Source of the DNA: Aedes albopictus
Lineage: Eukaryota > Arthropoda > Insecta > Diptera > Culicidae
DNA: 64,000 bases
Reading direction: 5' to 3'
Assembly: GCF_035046485.1 (NCBI RefSeq)
Contig: NC_085138.1
Location: forward strand, 426,361,265 to 426,425,264
A program made the position numbers and the translations under genes. The notes beneath the pieces were generated by a model that was given only the letters and a program-made list of their open reading frames with translations, made no database searches and was not told the origin of the DNA. Numbering within the stretch: position 1 is the stretch's first letter; each line of letters starts with the position of its first letter. Of this stretch, positions 43,768 to 53,853 are shown one piece after another.

Positions 43768-44115
43768 ATGAACAACTCTAAGGAGGTCCTGTTGAAAATT
43801 GCGAACCTGCTATGATCAAGCTGAAGGAGGATCCCATGTGTTCGATGGTTTTCCTTCAGTTTCTCAAGTACCTGGGCCAGATTAAGGTTTCCATCCAGAC
43901 GACGATGCCGATGCTGTAACTGACAGATAAGTATAACATCAAGTATTTGGTGGAGCTTTGTGTGACCTATGTATATGATGAAGCACATTGCCAAGGCGAC
44001 CACCCAGAGCTACATGGTTTCGTGGTTCCAGTACACCTTCTCGCTGGTGAATGGCCACGTGGAGCAGACGCAGGCGCTGAAGAGTTATCTAAAGTGGAAC
44101 TTGGACATTGTGGCT
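43768..44115 (+). pseudogene. BTBD17/Tango10-like BTB-BACK gene fragment, decayed
   Basis: Pieces of a BTB/POZ-BACK protein in three frames: NNSKEVLLKIANLL, then a stop; MVFLQFLKYLGQIKVSIQTT; DKYNIKYLVELCVTYV; and, after a shift of frame, MMKHIAKATTQSYMVSWFQY followed by a tract ending SYLKWNLDIV. The order matches the end of the BTB fold and the start of BACK as in BTBD17 (tango10 in Drosophila). Most of the BTB core is deleted. An acceptor-like tttgcag stands just before the first piece. A Feilai SINE begins about 10 bp after the last recognisable codon. Nearby flower-like sequence is also broken, so the two may have arrived or decayed together. Confidence 0.7.
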
Positions 44116-44123
44116 TTACGTTT

Positions 44124-44336
44124 CCACTAGAACTTGGCCTGCTTTCCATCAACTTAGTGAACTGCGACAGTTTTCAATTGATGGATTTTTATTACCCACC
44201 ATTACATGAATTTGTGTTTTGTGAGGTAAGCGTAACAATACAGTTTATTTAGGAAGTCGAGAAAATTTCCAATCAGAACGGAAATCAAACCCGTAGTCTA
44301 CGGATTAGCGGTCCATACCCTTATCCACTGGAGACT
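44124..44336 (-). mobile_element. Feilai-like SINE, copy 4, diverged
   Basis: Minus-strand copy with acttggcctgc, caacttagtgaac, attacatgaatttgtg, gaggtaag, gtcgagaaaatttcc and the head complement ttatccactggagac. Identity to the other copies is lower and the tail is lost. Confidence 0.75.
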
Positions 44337-44474
44337 CAAAAATTTCAAGATTTGAGTTTCAGGTTTATTTATGTTTGTAAGAAGAATTTCCGCCCGATGC
44401 TGGTGCGTCTCTGCTAGTTATGTGTCGAAATTGATACAATTAACAGAATCACTTTTTCAATGTTGATTCCGAAG

Positions 44475-44760
44475 GAATTTTTCTCCCTGACGTTACGTCC
44501 CAACTTAAGTGTCTGTTTCTCAGCTTTGTGTTCTATTAGCACTACTATAATTATTAACTGAGAGCTGTCTTTCCCAATGACCATTTTGAAGGGGAGCCAC
44601 AGCTGTAATGGCGTGGATATTCAGAATGACCATGCTGAGGGTGACGGTCGGTCCAGGAACTTTTCGTATTGGAAATTTCCTTGACTTCCTTGGGCATATA
44701 GTATCTTCGTGCCTGCCACACAATATACACATGCAAAATGGTCACTGGCAGTACCACAAC
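44475..44760. mobile_element. Second tRNA-SINE family, rearranged
   Basis: The sense part (44610-44757) has accatgctgagggtgacgg, ttccttgacttccttgggca, ccacacaatatacacatgca and aaaatggtcactgg. The antisense part (44475-44588) has the SINE tail complement (tacgtcccaact ... aactgagagct ... ccaatgaccattttg). The tail is thus inverted against the head, as if two partial copies abut head to head. Short heads of this family also lie at 14567 and 16293. Confidence 0.6.
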
Positions 44761-45228
44761 TGCAAAGCAGATGTTCCGAGGTTTCACGTTCCGTATTACA
44801 GACACGACAGATATCACTCTGAATTTGGCCAATATTTTTTAAGTGATGCCTGCTCGGGCAGTGTCCAGTTACTAGGCCAGGGTATGTACATAGAGCTCTC
44901 TTGTTGAGCTTTAAGAGCTTTTTGGTTTTATAAGCATGTTAAAAATCGTTTTGACTGATTGCAATTTTTGACATCCATCCAATTGGATGTCACCCTCTGC
45001 TCAGTCCAGCATTTCAGATCCACGGGCACCCACGTTAATCGAACGGGTCCAACCAAATATAATCTTGATAGATAATGAATTTCTGAGTTGAATGAGCTAG
45101 ATTTTTTTTTTTAAATCGGTGGAAAATTCGCGGAGATATGGTCATTTCAATTTCGTGGGTACACGGGTACCTTGCCGGCATTCTACGGGTGTTTTTTTTT
45201 GCTGCCCATAAATTGATGTGAATTGATG

Positions 45229-45905
45229 TGTCGTATGCATGGGTTTTGTTCAATTTTACAATTGATTAATTCCGGCAGGACACCCGGAACCGGACCTGGA
45301 ACACTACCGGTAGTCTCTAATGTAACCTGCGGTTATTTCTTGCAAACCGTTCATCAGGTTATCGAAAAAGCCGCAATTTGATGTGTCGCATTCATGAGTT
45401 TGGTTCACTTTTACAATAGGCTACCTCCGGCCGGATACCCAAAACCGGTTCCGGAACACTACCGGTAGTCTAAGATGTAGTCTGAGACTATTCTCTTGCT
45501 GACCATTCTTCAGGTTATTGAAAAAGCCGCTATTTAATGTGCTGCATTTATGGGTTTGGTTCTCTTATACATTTGACCACCTCCGGCGGGACGCCTAGAA
45601 CCGGTTCCGGAACACAACCGGTTGTCCAAAATATGGTCTGAAATTATTTTCAGATGAACGGTTATAAGGTTACCTGAAGAGCCGAGATTTGATGTGTCGC
45701 ATGCATGGGTTTGGTTCACTTTTATATTTGGCCACTTCTGGCGGGACACCCGGAACTGGTTCCGGAACACTACTGGTTCAGATACGGTCTGAGACTATTT
45801 CCTGCTTACCGTTCATCAGGTTATCGAAAATCCCGTGGTTTGATGTGTCGCATGCATGTGTTAAATGCATTTTCATGTCTGGTACCTTCCTGTGGTACCG
45901 GGTCC
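45229..45905 (+). repeat. About 152-bp tandem array (DINE-like internal satellite)
   Basis: Five units starting near 45229, 45378, 45535, 45690 and 45842 (steps 149-157 bp), each with gatgtgtcgcatgcatgggt, tggttcacttttac, ccggaaccggttccggaaca and ttcatcaggttatcgaaaa. The frames here are by-products. One diverged unit of the same family appears at about 20650. Confidence 0.9.
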
Positions 45906-46233
45906 GGAACACCTAAATGGCCATAACTCCGGAACGGCTGGACCGATCCAAACCGTTTTCAATAGGAAACAATGGGACCAGATTCCCCGTCGAATGAACC
46001 GTCGGTCATTAAAATCGGTTCAGGTTTACTGCCAAAAAGTGATGTGAGTTTTTTTGTACACACACATACACACATACATACACACACACATACATACACA
46101 CAGACATCACCTCAATTCGTCGAGCTGAGTTGATTGGTATATGTGACTCGACCCTCCGGGCCTTCTATCGAAAAGTCATTTTTGGAGTGAACATATAGCC
46201 TTTCCAGTACACTTAGTGTACGAGAAAGGCAAA
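45906..46233 (+). mobile_element. DINE-like element 3' end, copy C
   Basis: It follows the tandem array directly: ccataactccggaacggctg, a (ACAC/ACAT)n stretch, tcgtcgagctgagttgattgg, and the terminal hairpin gtacac-tta-gtgtac (46207-46221) then gagaaaggc. It matches copy A base for base over most of its length. Array plus hairpin is the structure expected of Helentron-associated non-autonomous elements. Confidence 0.65.
46059..46104 (+). repeat. (ACAC/ACAT)n simple repeat
   Basis: A simple repeat within the DINE-like tail, at the position matching 20869-20908. Confidence 0.9.
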
Positions 46234-47209
46234 AATGTAGTCGAGCTGCCAAGTTTCACCAATTAAAATAGGCGGTGTGCAGGACTGCCATATTGTAGGT
46301 TCCTCGTTATAGAAAAAGCAAGGCATTGGATGTTCATATACAACAATTGTTGTATGAAGTGCCAAAAAGGAGAGTGGGCTCATTATGTACTTTGACAAAT
46401 ACGCAGTCTACTTCAAGCGCATACAATCTGCTTCCAACAAAATATTCATATACCAGCATCCAAAAGATCGCAATATATTAAGATTTGCGAGTGATGCTTT
46501 GTAACTAAAAGGTTGTGACTGAGTATAGAATTAGCGGATGTTAAAATACACGTTAATGAAAAAAGGTTGCGCAAACTTATCGCAGACTGTTAGAAGACAG
46601 CGTCTACTATGACCAGGATTCAAGAATCTTGACCTACGCGAAGTTGTAAAGGAGACAACTACGTTATAAATGTGTTGGAAATGCAAGGGATGTAATTATT
46701 CAATAAACCTAATTATTAAAAAAGATGCTCATAATCTCAAATTCAGATAAATTTCTTGCGAGAAAGGCAACATAAATATTGAAGAGATGGATATTATTTT
46801 AGATAAAATTTCAACCTACAAGTCATACAGTAAGCAACAAACATATAAACATATAATTTAAAAAAAAGATTGCTTGAATTCCGGGATTAAATACAATTAT
46901 AAATGATTGAGAAAATGATATCTTTAAACGCACCAAAACTGGTACAAATCTCCAAGGGAATTATTTATTTGAATTCAATTTTTCTAACAGTTTTCAGTCT
47001 TATCCAAAACCCCATCTTTCATAACATGAGCACAAATTATTATACTGAATAAGATTTGCACTAACCCCATAGAAATACACAAAATATTGCGATGATTTAC
47101 AGAAGTGCAAAAAAACGATGGTACGGAGAGAATAGAGACCACCGGTGCGCAAAGGCGACCGATCATTATTTTACTCACATGGAAACGAACGACCGGTGCG
47201 AAAATGGGT
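46234..47209. other. Unassigned stretch
   Basis: AT-rich sequence with short frames only. Nothing is recognised. Confidence 0.3.
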
Positions 47210-47390
47210 TGATAACGAAATTAAAAATCGTTAACGACGTGCTGTTGCGTGTGTAGTATTAAGCCCACGGGTGGGCTTGGTCTTAGGCCAAATTTGAGCA
47301 ATTTTAATGTATATGTTCCAGAGTAATAGCTGTATTTCTGTGTCCCGATTATTGCAGATACAGGCTTTAATTGTGTTTACAATTTATTTC
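47210..47390 (-). repeat. Dispersed inverted-orientation repeat, copy 2
   Basis: The complement reads ttaaagcctgtatctgcaat, then caaatttggcc and agaccaagcccacccgtggg, the two outer parts of the repeat at 21893-22800 without its 800-bp middle. Confidence 0.45.
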
Positions 47391-48139
47391 TTTACGTGAT
47401 TATTGTTGTGTCATGTTTTCCACATCCACAGTTAGAGCAAAACAAAACTAGAAAATCTGTTGCATACCGGCATCTCACGCAACAAATTCCACCCTTTGCG
47501 GTGGGTTAGAGAGCGAGAGAACTCCTGCCTGCATGCAACATATCATCGAACCCTAATCGCACATGGCATAGCATCAATCCTCTCAACGAACAAGCATCAA
47601 ACCAAACTGTAAGTGGAAAGCATTGAAACTATCGGGGGAAAACAAAACGCACGTGGTCTAGATCCTCTCTGTTTTGTTTCACTTCTCTAAGCTTGTTTTA
47701 GTCCCAACCATTCGGGAGAGATAATTTATCCCTTTCGCTCTCTCAGTAGGGAAAACTTTTCTCATCGCATAAAAATTGCCTCTCGATTTTCCCGGTTACA
47801 ATCTGTTCCAGCACAAACAGAGCGAGAGTTTTTCCTTCTTTTGATGAGGAGCGCATTCTTTCCGGCATTTTGCCGAGAGAGAGAACACCAACGTTGATGA
47901 TGACGATGATGATGCAACATGCTTGTCGGTGGGTATCCTGTTTTTATGCTCACCACAACCGAACCGAGTTTTTCCCGAATAAATTTTTCGAGCGATTCCT
48001 TCCCTACCATAGTGCGTGCGATTCAACTCGGGGATCCTTTTTACTTTTGGTACTGGCCGTTTTTCCACTCAGTAGCAGTTTGGACTTTTCTCGGTCTACA
48101 GCTCGTCCTCGGTTTGGCTTAGCCCACTCGGAGTGTTGA
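47391..48139. promoter_or_regulatory. Possible promoter-proximal DNA
   Basis: Low-repeat sequence with several GAGA-type runs (cgagagagagaac, ctttcgctctctcag, gagcgagag). Such runs are common in dipteran promoters, but there is no direct proof. The frames at 47796-48139 on both strands are not convincing. Confidence 0.25.
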
Positions 48140-48911
48140 CGGATAGAGATCATACACTGACTGACTGCACTGCACTGTAGGAAGGATTGTTCTTCTGACT
48201 CTCTGTGTGTCTGTCTGTCAGTTGGTCAACCAGGGGACTGTTATGGTCTTCTTGTTTTCTTACCCAGCATTAAAATTATGCTGCTGTGTTGAGAGATAGG
48301 TTGTCAGCTTGAGCCCTACGCTTGAGCCGCTGTTATGCTGGGTACGAAAACATTGCATTGGTGGGATAGGGATGACAATTCCTTGTGGTCAACTTTGGAG
48401 GAATTTGACACTGTCGTCGTCGGATTTGCGCTTTTCCGTTTTCCTGCCGCTACGTTGGCTGAGATCATCTGACATTTGGTGGATTACAGTTTGAAGTGCG
48501 CTTTTGTGTCTGAGCCCGTGGTCATTGACGTCGTCGAGTCCTGGTGTTGGCACATAAAAAAGGAAGAATTAAAAACAGCGGTGTGAAACAATTTGGGATA
48601 TTAAACGACAGCGCTGCCGTGCATAAAGCAGGTATCTTACTCAGAGTGACATCGCCTGGTGAGTGGGGAGTGAGAATCGGTGCGGAAAAAAGTGTGTGGA
48701 ATTAAGTTTGGTCGAAATACATAAAGTGTTAATCTACCCCGAGTGCTGTCATTGGCGGATGCCCGGCTGAGTTTGCTGATTTTTGGCCTTGTGAGTCGAT
48801 TGCGTGCCATTCTTTATAACAGTGGATAGGATTATAGAGTGATCCAAGTTTATTGCGAAAAGTGAAAAATCGGGGATTTCAAATTCAAACAACAACATAA
48901 AAACTATAAAG
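48140..48911 (+). other. Possible non-coding first exon of a host gene
   Basis: The style is that of an insect 5' UTR: actgactgactgcactgc near the left, many aaagtg and gtgaaa words, no long frame, few repeats. It ends in a consensus donor, ATAAAG|GTAAAT (GT at 48912-48913). No start codon of a recognisable protein follows in the window, so the coding exons would be outside. Confidence 0.28.
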
Positions 48912-49379
48912 GTAAATAGGAACTTCGGAAACTTCAGCATGTTTGGTGCATGGAAGTATTGGCAATAAGAGTTTGGAAATCGCTTATTAACACTAACAAA
49001 TATAAAAAGGTCAACTCTAAATTATGCCGTATTACCAAACAGTTTTAAATATGAGTTTAAAGAGACGAACCAGCCAAGGGCTGAAAGTCTCTCTAATAAA
49101 GACAAATCAATCAATATGAGTTTACTACGGCGTTCGTCATAAATACTATTTGTGAAACATGAATTTGAATGGAGTTTTGCAGCGAATTTGATGCGAAAAA
49201 AAAACGGATTTTGCTACTATTTTTGGTTGCTTGGTTTGGTTTGGTTGGAATGTTAGAAATCCGTTAAAATCGTCATACTTAACTGAAGTCCGGAAACTAC
49301 ATTCGAAATTAAGCAATTTCAATTAAAAACGATCGGAGCCAATATAAACCTGGATGTTTGAATAATGTTGTTCTGAAGA
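48912..49379. other. Unassigned stretch
   Basis: If the donor before it is real, this is the start of a large intron. It contains tggttgcttggtttggtttgg but nothing else of note. Confidence 0.25.
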
Positions 49380-49575
49380 AAGCACGTAAAACCAAGTGTT
49401 CTCTCAAGGAGTTTCTTCAGAGATACGTTCACGGTGGAATTCAATCCAGGATTATGGATTTCTTCTGGGAAACTTCCTCAAAGGTTCTTTCAAAACTTTT
49501 ACTAGTTTTACCTACAACACTATTGCAAGAGTTTCTTCAGGGATTTTCTAGGAACCCCCTGTCGGGCTGTTCGGG
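49380..49575. repeat. TTCC-type diffuse repeat fragment
   Basis: A short patch with gagtttcttcag twice and gattttctagg phrases. Confidence 0.45.
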
Positions 49576-49636
49576 GTCGTTTAGAAGTTGACCGTCATGT
49601 TAACTTCTTTTCTCGATCAGCCTAGATAGCTGTGTA

Positions 49637-49905
49637 CCGTCTACCCTCGTTGGTTTGACCGCATCTAATCTGAACACTTTTTAATTTGACCCCCGCTAAT
49701 CTGTACATCGTTCAAACTAAAAATGCTTCAAACGTCATTCTGCTCATGGAACGGGGTGAAACGGAACGCAGAATCAAAACAAAATAGCAAAAAGGGTTAC
49801 CATCAGTGTGTTTTTCGATGGCCACAGGGTTGCTAGAAGTTCAAATTAAAAAATGAACCCCGTTGGTTTGCATGCGGTGTCGTTCAAACCAACGGGGGTA
49901 GACGG
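49637..49905. mobile_element. TA-flanked MITE with 'ccgtctaccc' ends
   Basis: The ends ccgtctaccctcgttggttt and aaccaacgggggtagacgg are inverted with about one mismatch and flanked by TA (49635-49636 and 49906-49907). It is compact (about 270 bp) with no coding capacity. TA duplication points to a Tc1/mariner-related origin. Confidence 0.85.
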
Positions 49906-50435
49906 TAGTGTGTAGTGGTTGTCTCAATTGGCTAAGAATAACACTACAGACCGCCTGATCCAGTGGTAAGAGTCCACCAACAGGTGACCCCTAATTCATG
50001 GTGTTATGCGGCTTTATGCTTACCGTGCCAAGGAATGAATGGTTAGGGGGGTCTAATAAAAACCTAACCACAAACGGAACCTGCGGAGAATTAGGGCGTC
50101 CTCCACAGTATTACGCCCTTACTGCGCTAACCGGAGCAATGGTGCAGTGGACCTTGTGTTTCTCTGAGATAATCAGTTGCCCTTCTTAAGTCTCAAGTTT
50201 GAGGCTAAATAAGGGCGGGATTATTCAAATGTTGTAAATTACTTTCATTACTACCTTTATAGGTTCACTTAATGCGTTTTGCCATTGGCGTTTTTCACTG
50301 ATTTGGTTTGTCGTTGATGTTTCCTTTTTGTGCTGTGATTGTGATGAGTGTAATTCTGTCTAGTTTGGGTAGTGGCTACGGCTAGGAAACCTCAGATCAA
50401 TTTTCAGCGTAAAAAGCGTGTGTAGCCTAAGTGGC

Positions 50436-50838
50436 CAAGGTTGCAACCATTCATTTGCAAAGATTTACATTCATTTGCTATTATCTCAGTTCAGAAACAT
50501 GCTATCGAAAAACAATGTATGGATAAATTTAACCTTGTAGTTTTATCTGAAAGTTTGTCGAATAACATTGGGGTTGCACACGCATTCCAAAGTCATAAGC
50601 GAGCTGTGAATGCAACTGTCCACTGCGTGAATGAAATTTACATTCACCGCGTGGAGAGTTGCCTTCACAGCTCGCTCACGACTTTGGTATACGTTTGCGA
50701 CCCCAATGTTATTCGGCAAACTTTCAGATAAAACAACAAGGTTAAAGTCATCCATACATTGTTTTTCGATAGCATGCTTCTGAACTGAGATAATAGCAAA
50801 TGAATGTAAATCTTTGCAAATGAATGGTCGCAACCTTG
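50436..50838. mobile_element. 8-bp-duplication (hAT-like) palindromic MITE
   Basis: A 403-bp palindrome with about 190-bp arms and ends CAAGGTTGCAACCATTC and GAATGGTCGCAACCTTG, flanked by the 8-bp direct repeat taagtggc (50428-50435 and 50839-50846). Because it is a palindrome, nearly the same 96-residue frame can be read on both strands. Neither is a gene. The CA..TG ends and 8-bp duplication fit hAT. Confidence 0.92.
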
Positions 50839-51088
50839 TAAGTGGCTCTACTTAAAAAAGCTCGTTTTCGTAGGGTTACTTCTGTATAGGTTACCTTGTG
50901 AACCCAGTTTTGCATCTTTCATTATAAATGAATTGTCGTGCCTCGAGCATGCTATATTTTAGAATAACGGTAACAGTATGTTTCAACCTTTCCTTATGGA
51001 TGCCTTCAAACAAGCTCTTGTTTTCAGCATCATTTTGCTGATATTTGGCATTTGAGATGCTTCAGTTCATGGATAACTTAACATAGAA

Positions 51089-52060
51089 TTGCACCCAACC
51101 CAACTCTGCATGAGCAGAATTTTTCATGAGTTGACTGATTGGCATGTGTCGGATGAGGAGTCTTCATATGACTTTCTTATCACTTTTGAGTGTTCCTTCG
51201 CAAACTTTGCGTATTCAGGCGTCCCTGCTCAACAGACTAGGGAACCTGCACTAATTGATTGCGACCACATTTATGGATAACTCGCTTCCATTGCTACTCC
51301 AAGAGTGTTTCATTGTGGTTTGGTTACTACAATACACTCCATTGTGGTATACCATAACTATTGCTTTGAATGAAGCTTGTCCTGCTGCGGTCTGTGTGGA
51401 CCACAAGAGGTATTCCTGAATGGAACTCTGACCTGTTCAAGCTCAAAATATCTTCGGATAAACCAGTCTTTTGTACAGCTACAAATTTCTAGCTTTTGCC
51501 TCGAGGATTGTAGCTATTGAATCGATTTAATGGGCACTAAGAAGCTCTGCTTACTTCGAATCTCCAGGAGCAAATGAGTTTTTGTCCTATGTCTCTCCAA
51601 ACGGATTTGAGTATTTCAAACATGTTTTGAACTCTTGTAGTTTTCTATTGCGTATTTTCATGGCGTGAAATTACTCCATAGTTTTATCCCGAAAGTGCGC
51701 GTGCGTTGTATAAAGAAGGAATGAGTTCCAGATTTATCTGGTTACCTCATTCTTTCTGAAATGTTTGAAACGCATTGTCGATTATCACGTCTGTGATGTT
51801 CGTCTGGCTAACATGCCTATTCATGTGAACTCACATGCCTCCCAATATGTGATGTCCACAGTGACTCTTTTACACAAAGTTGTATACGTTTTCAAGAAAG
51901 CACTCGCTCAAACGTAGGTTTTTGCTTGGGTGATTTCCTGAATATTGAGGATGCTTTCGATGACGTGCCTTTCAATGTCATATTGAAAGTCGCATGACGT
52001 CACAAGCTACCACCAATGAGCTATAGGCTCTCTTTACGCGTATGCGTTTTACAGTGTCCT
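51089..52060 (+). pseudogene. LINE endonuclease and RT remnants
   Basis: Recognisable phrases in broken frames: DWHVSDE followed about 25 residues later by NFAYSG and a REPALIDCDHIYG segment, the end of the APE-type endonuclease (51140-51280). ALNEACP, then HKRYS and WNSDL-like FKLKISSD (51370-51460), the linker found in Jockey/I elements. RIVDYHV..RLANMPIHVNS, LLHKVVYVFKKALAQT and NIEDAFDDVPFNVILKV (51770-51995), RT motifs around the first catalytic aspartate. Stops lie between the pieces. The second catalytic motif (Y/FADD) is not seen. Confidence 0.65.
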
Positions 52061-52220
52061 TTTCAGCGCACTGATTAAAACTGTTGTGGTGTGGGCTATG
52101 AGCTCTTGTTGCTCTTATGCGTTCATTCCCTCCTCTAGGGCACCCCCTCCTATTTCATCACCTTTCCCTTTCCTAATCCCATTCCATCCCTTGTCCCATT
52201 CTCCCTCAGTAGCCTAAAGT

Positions 52221-52794
52221 TCAGGTAAGAAGAAACTTTATCGGTTAAGAAGAAACAAACCATCATCCTTTACCATACAAACAAAATCAGTTTTTTCGCT
52301 GAAATCACAATCAATTTTAATGAAAATTTATCACTGTACTCTATTCAGCATCTGGATAACAGTGACATATGTTTCATGGATGGTTTTTGGATTCCTAGCA
52401 AGAAAACTGCTTTTGAAAAATTGATGATTGCTGATGACTGACAGTGTGTAAAGTTAATTTTTATTATGCCTATTTCAATGTATCAGTTATCCGTGAGAAA
52501 TGTAGCAAACATTCATTTTAGGCTTTATAGAACCTTCAATTGAAACCCATTCGATGTGAAAATGACTCGAATCAGCGTCGTTGTGACGAAGAAAGCAGTA
52601 AGAGTGACGAATGAAGTGAAGCGCTTGGATGATGTTTTATTGTTCCCGTCGTCAGGGTCCCTGCGATGCTGGAATTAGCTTGCAGACAGCGTCATGTTTT
52701 TGTTTCGACGATATCAGTTTGAAGTTGTTCTGTAACCATCTCAGAAGCTTTGATGTTAATTAATTTCGACTCTCCACAGTATTAATTTACTTTC
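52221..52794. other. Unassigned stretch
   Basis: No coding or repeat signal, apart from a duplicated ggtaagaagaaac (about 52225 and 52242). Confidence 0.3.
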
Positions 52795-53150
52795 ACTGGA
52801 GGAATTCCAGGAGGAATCCTCTCATTATTCACAAGAATGTCTAGAGGTTATCATCGAATTTTGCGCTAGAAAGTTTTGTGAAGAACGAGAGAAACTTTAG
52901 AAAACATACCACAAATGATCCCCGGGAGCTTCGGGAGATATTCCGGAAGCAGCCTTTGAAGAAATGCCAGCTCCAACTATTAAATAAATTTCACAACAGT
53001 TGCGGTAGGAATTTTAAAATGAACCGCAGAAATCACGGAAAATCTCGATGCGAAATCTCGGGGGGATCTCCGCAAGAAGTACTCGAAAAATATTCAGAAG
53101 AAATCCCGGAAAGATCTGTTAGAGATAAACAACTAAGAACCCAAGGCTTT

Positions 53151-53298
53151 GGGGCTGTCCATAAACCACGTGGTCATTTTTTTTGGGACTTTTCAACCCC
53201 CTCCGCGTGGTCATTTGTCCATACAAAATTTTAAATTTGTCCATACAAAATGATCATTGGCCGAACCCCCCCTGACCACATGGTTTATGGACAGCCCC
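53151..53298. mobile_element. 3-bp MITE (PIF/Harbinger-like), copy 3
   Basis: Same ends as copies 1 and 2, flanked by TTT on both sides, but without the long G run. The core is shorter and carries accccctccg-type patches. It is inserted in TTCC-type repeat. Confidence 0.85.
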
Positions 53299-53714
53299 TT
53301 TGCCTCGAAAAGGACTCCATAAAGAATCCCTGGAGAACCACGAATAGCATTCCCGCAAAGATTTCCCGGATAAATTCCGAGAAATACTTACAGAGAAATT
53401 CCAGAAGGAAATAGTGGAGAAATCCTGGCAATATCTGCATTTTATCCCGGGATATGATGACTGGCCCGGGAGTAACTCTGGAAACAATCTAGGGATGATC
53501 GTCAGAAGAAATCTGAACAGAATCTACGGAAGAAACTTTGATAGAAATACAAAAAGGAACACAGAGACGGATTCAGGATAACCTCCTTATAAACTTATGC
53601 CGTTTTTATTTTTTAACCTGAGTTGGAACTGGATTGGCGGAAAATGTGTTAACAAACAACGTCAAAAAAACTTCAGTACAAGCGAAACCGAAGTCGGGAG
53701 CAAAAGAAAAACGG

Positions 53715-53853
53715 CCTTAGTATTTTTCGGTTTCCAGTCACAGAAATGCGTTGAATATTTTAGATCATCGCCATCGTTTACAACCTGTGGTTGGTTGGTG
53801 ATGATCTAAGCTAATCAACGCATTTCTGTGACTGAAAGCCGAAAAATACCAAG
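53715..53853. repeat. Inverted repeat with 'cacagaaatgcgttga' arms
   Basis: Arms of about 60 bp: cttagtatttttcggtttcc through cagtcacagaaatgcgttga and the complementary right arm through tcaacgcatttctgtgactg to ccgaaaaatacca, around a short centre with ggttggttggtgatgatc. It is likely a small MITE. The target duplication is not clear. Confidence 0.75.

Larger units (their letters stand above)
49930..52220 (+). mobile_element. Degenerate Jockey/I-group LINE, interrupted
   Basis: The left part (from ccgcctgatccagtggtaag to about 50430) looks like the 5' region of a Jockey-type element with no long frame. An inserted MITE follows, then remnants of the endonuclease and reverse transcriptase regions. 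The right part ends in a C/T-rich stretch (tttccctttcctaatcccat) near 52200. Many stops and shifts show that it is old. I infer continuity across the MITE from its target duplication lying within this sequence. Confidence 0.6.

Noticed and set aside
21893..47390. Calling one 25-kb giant transposon
   Set aside because: Only short shared ends were found, with no target duplication and no replication or capsid-type genes between. Two copies of a dispersed family is the simpler reading.
50441..50833. Two mirrored 96-residue frames, one on each strand (50441-50731 plus, 50543-50833 minus)
   Set aside because: They are the two readings of one palindromic MITE with a perfect target duplication. Near-identity of the two proteins follows from the palindrome.
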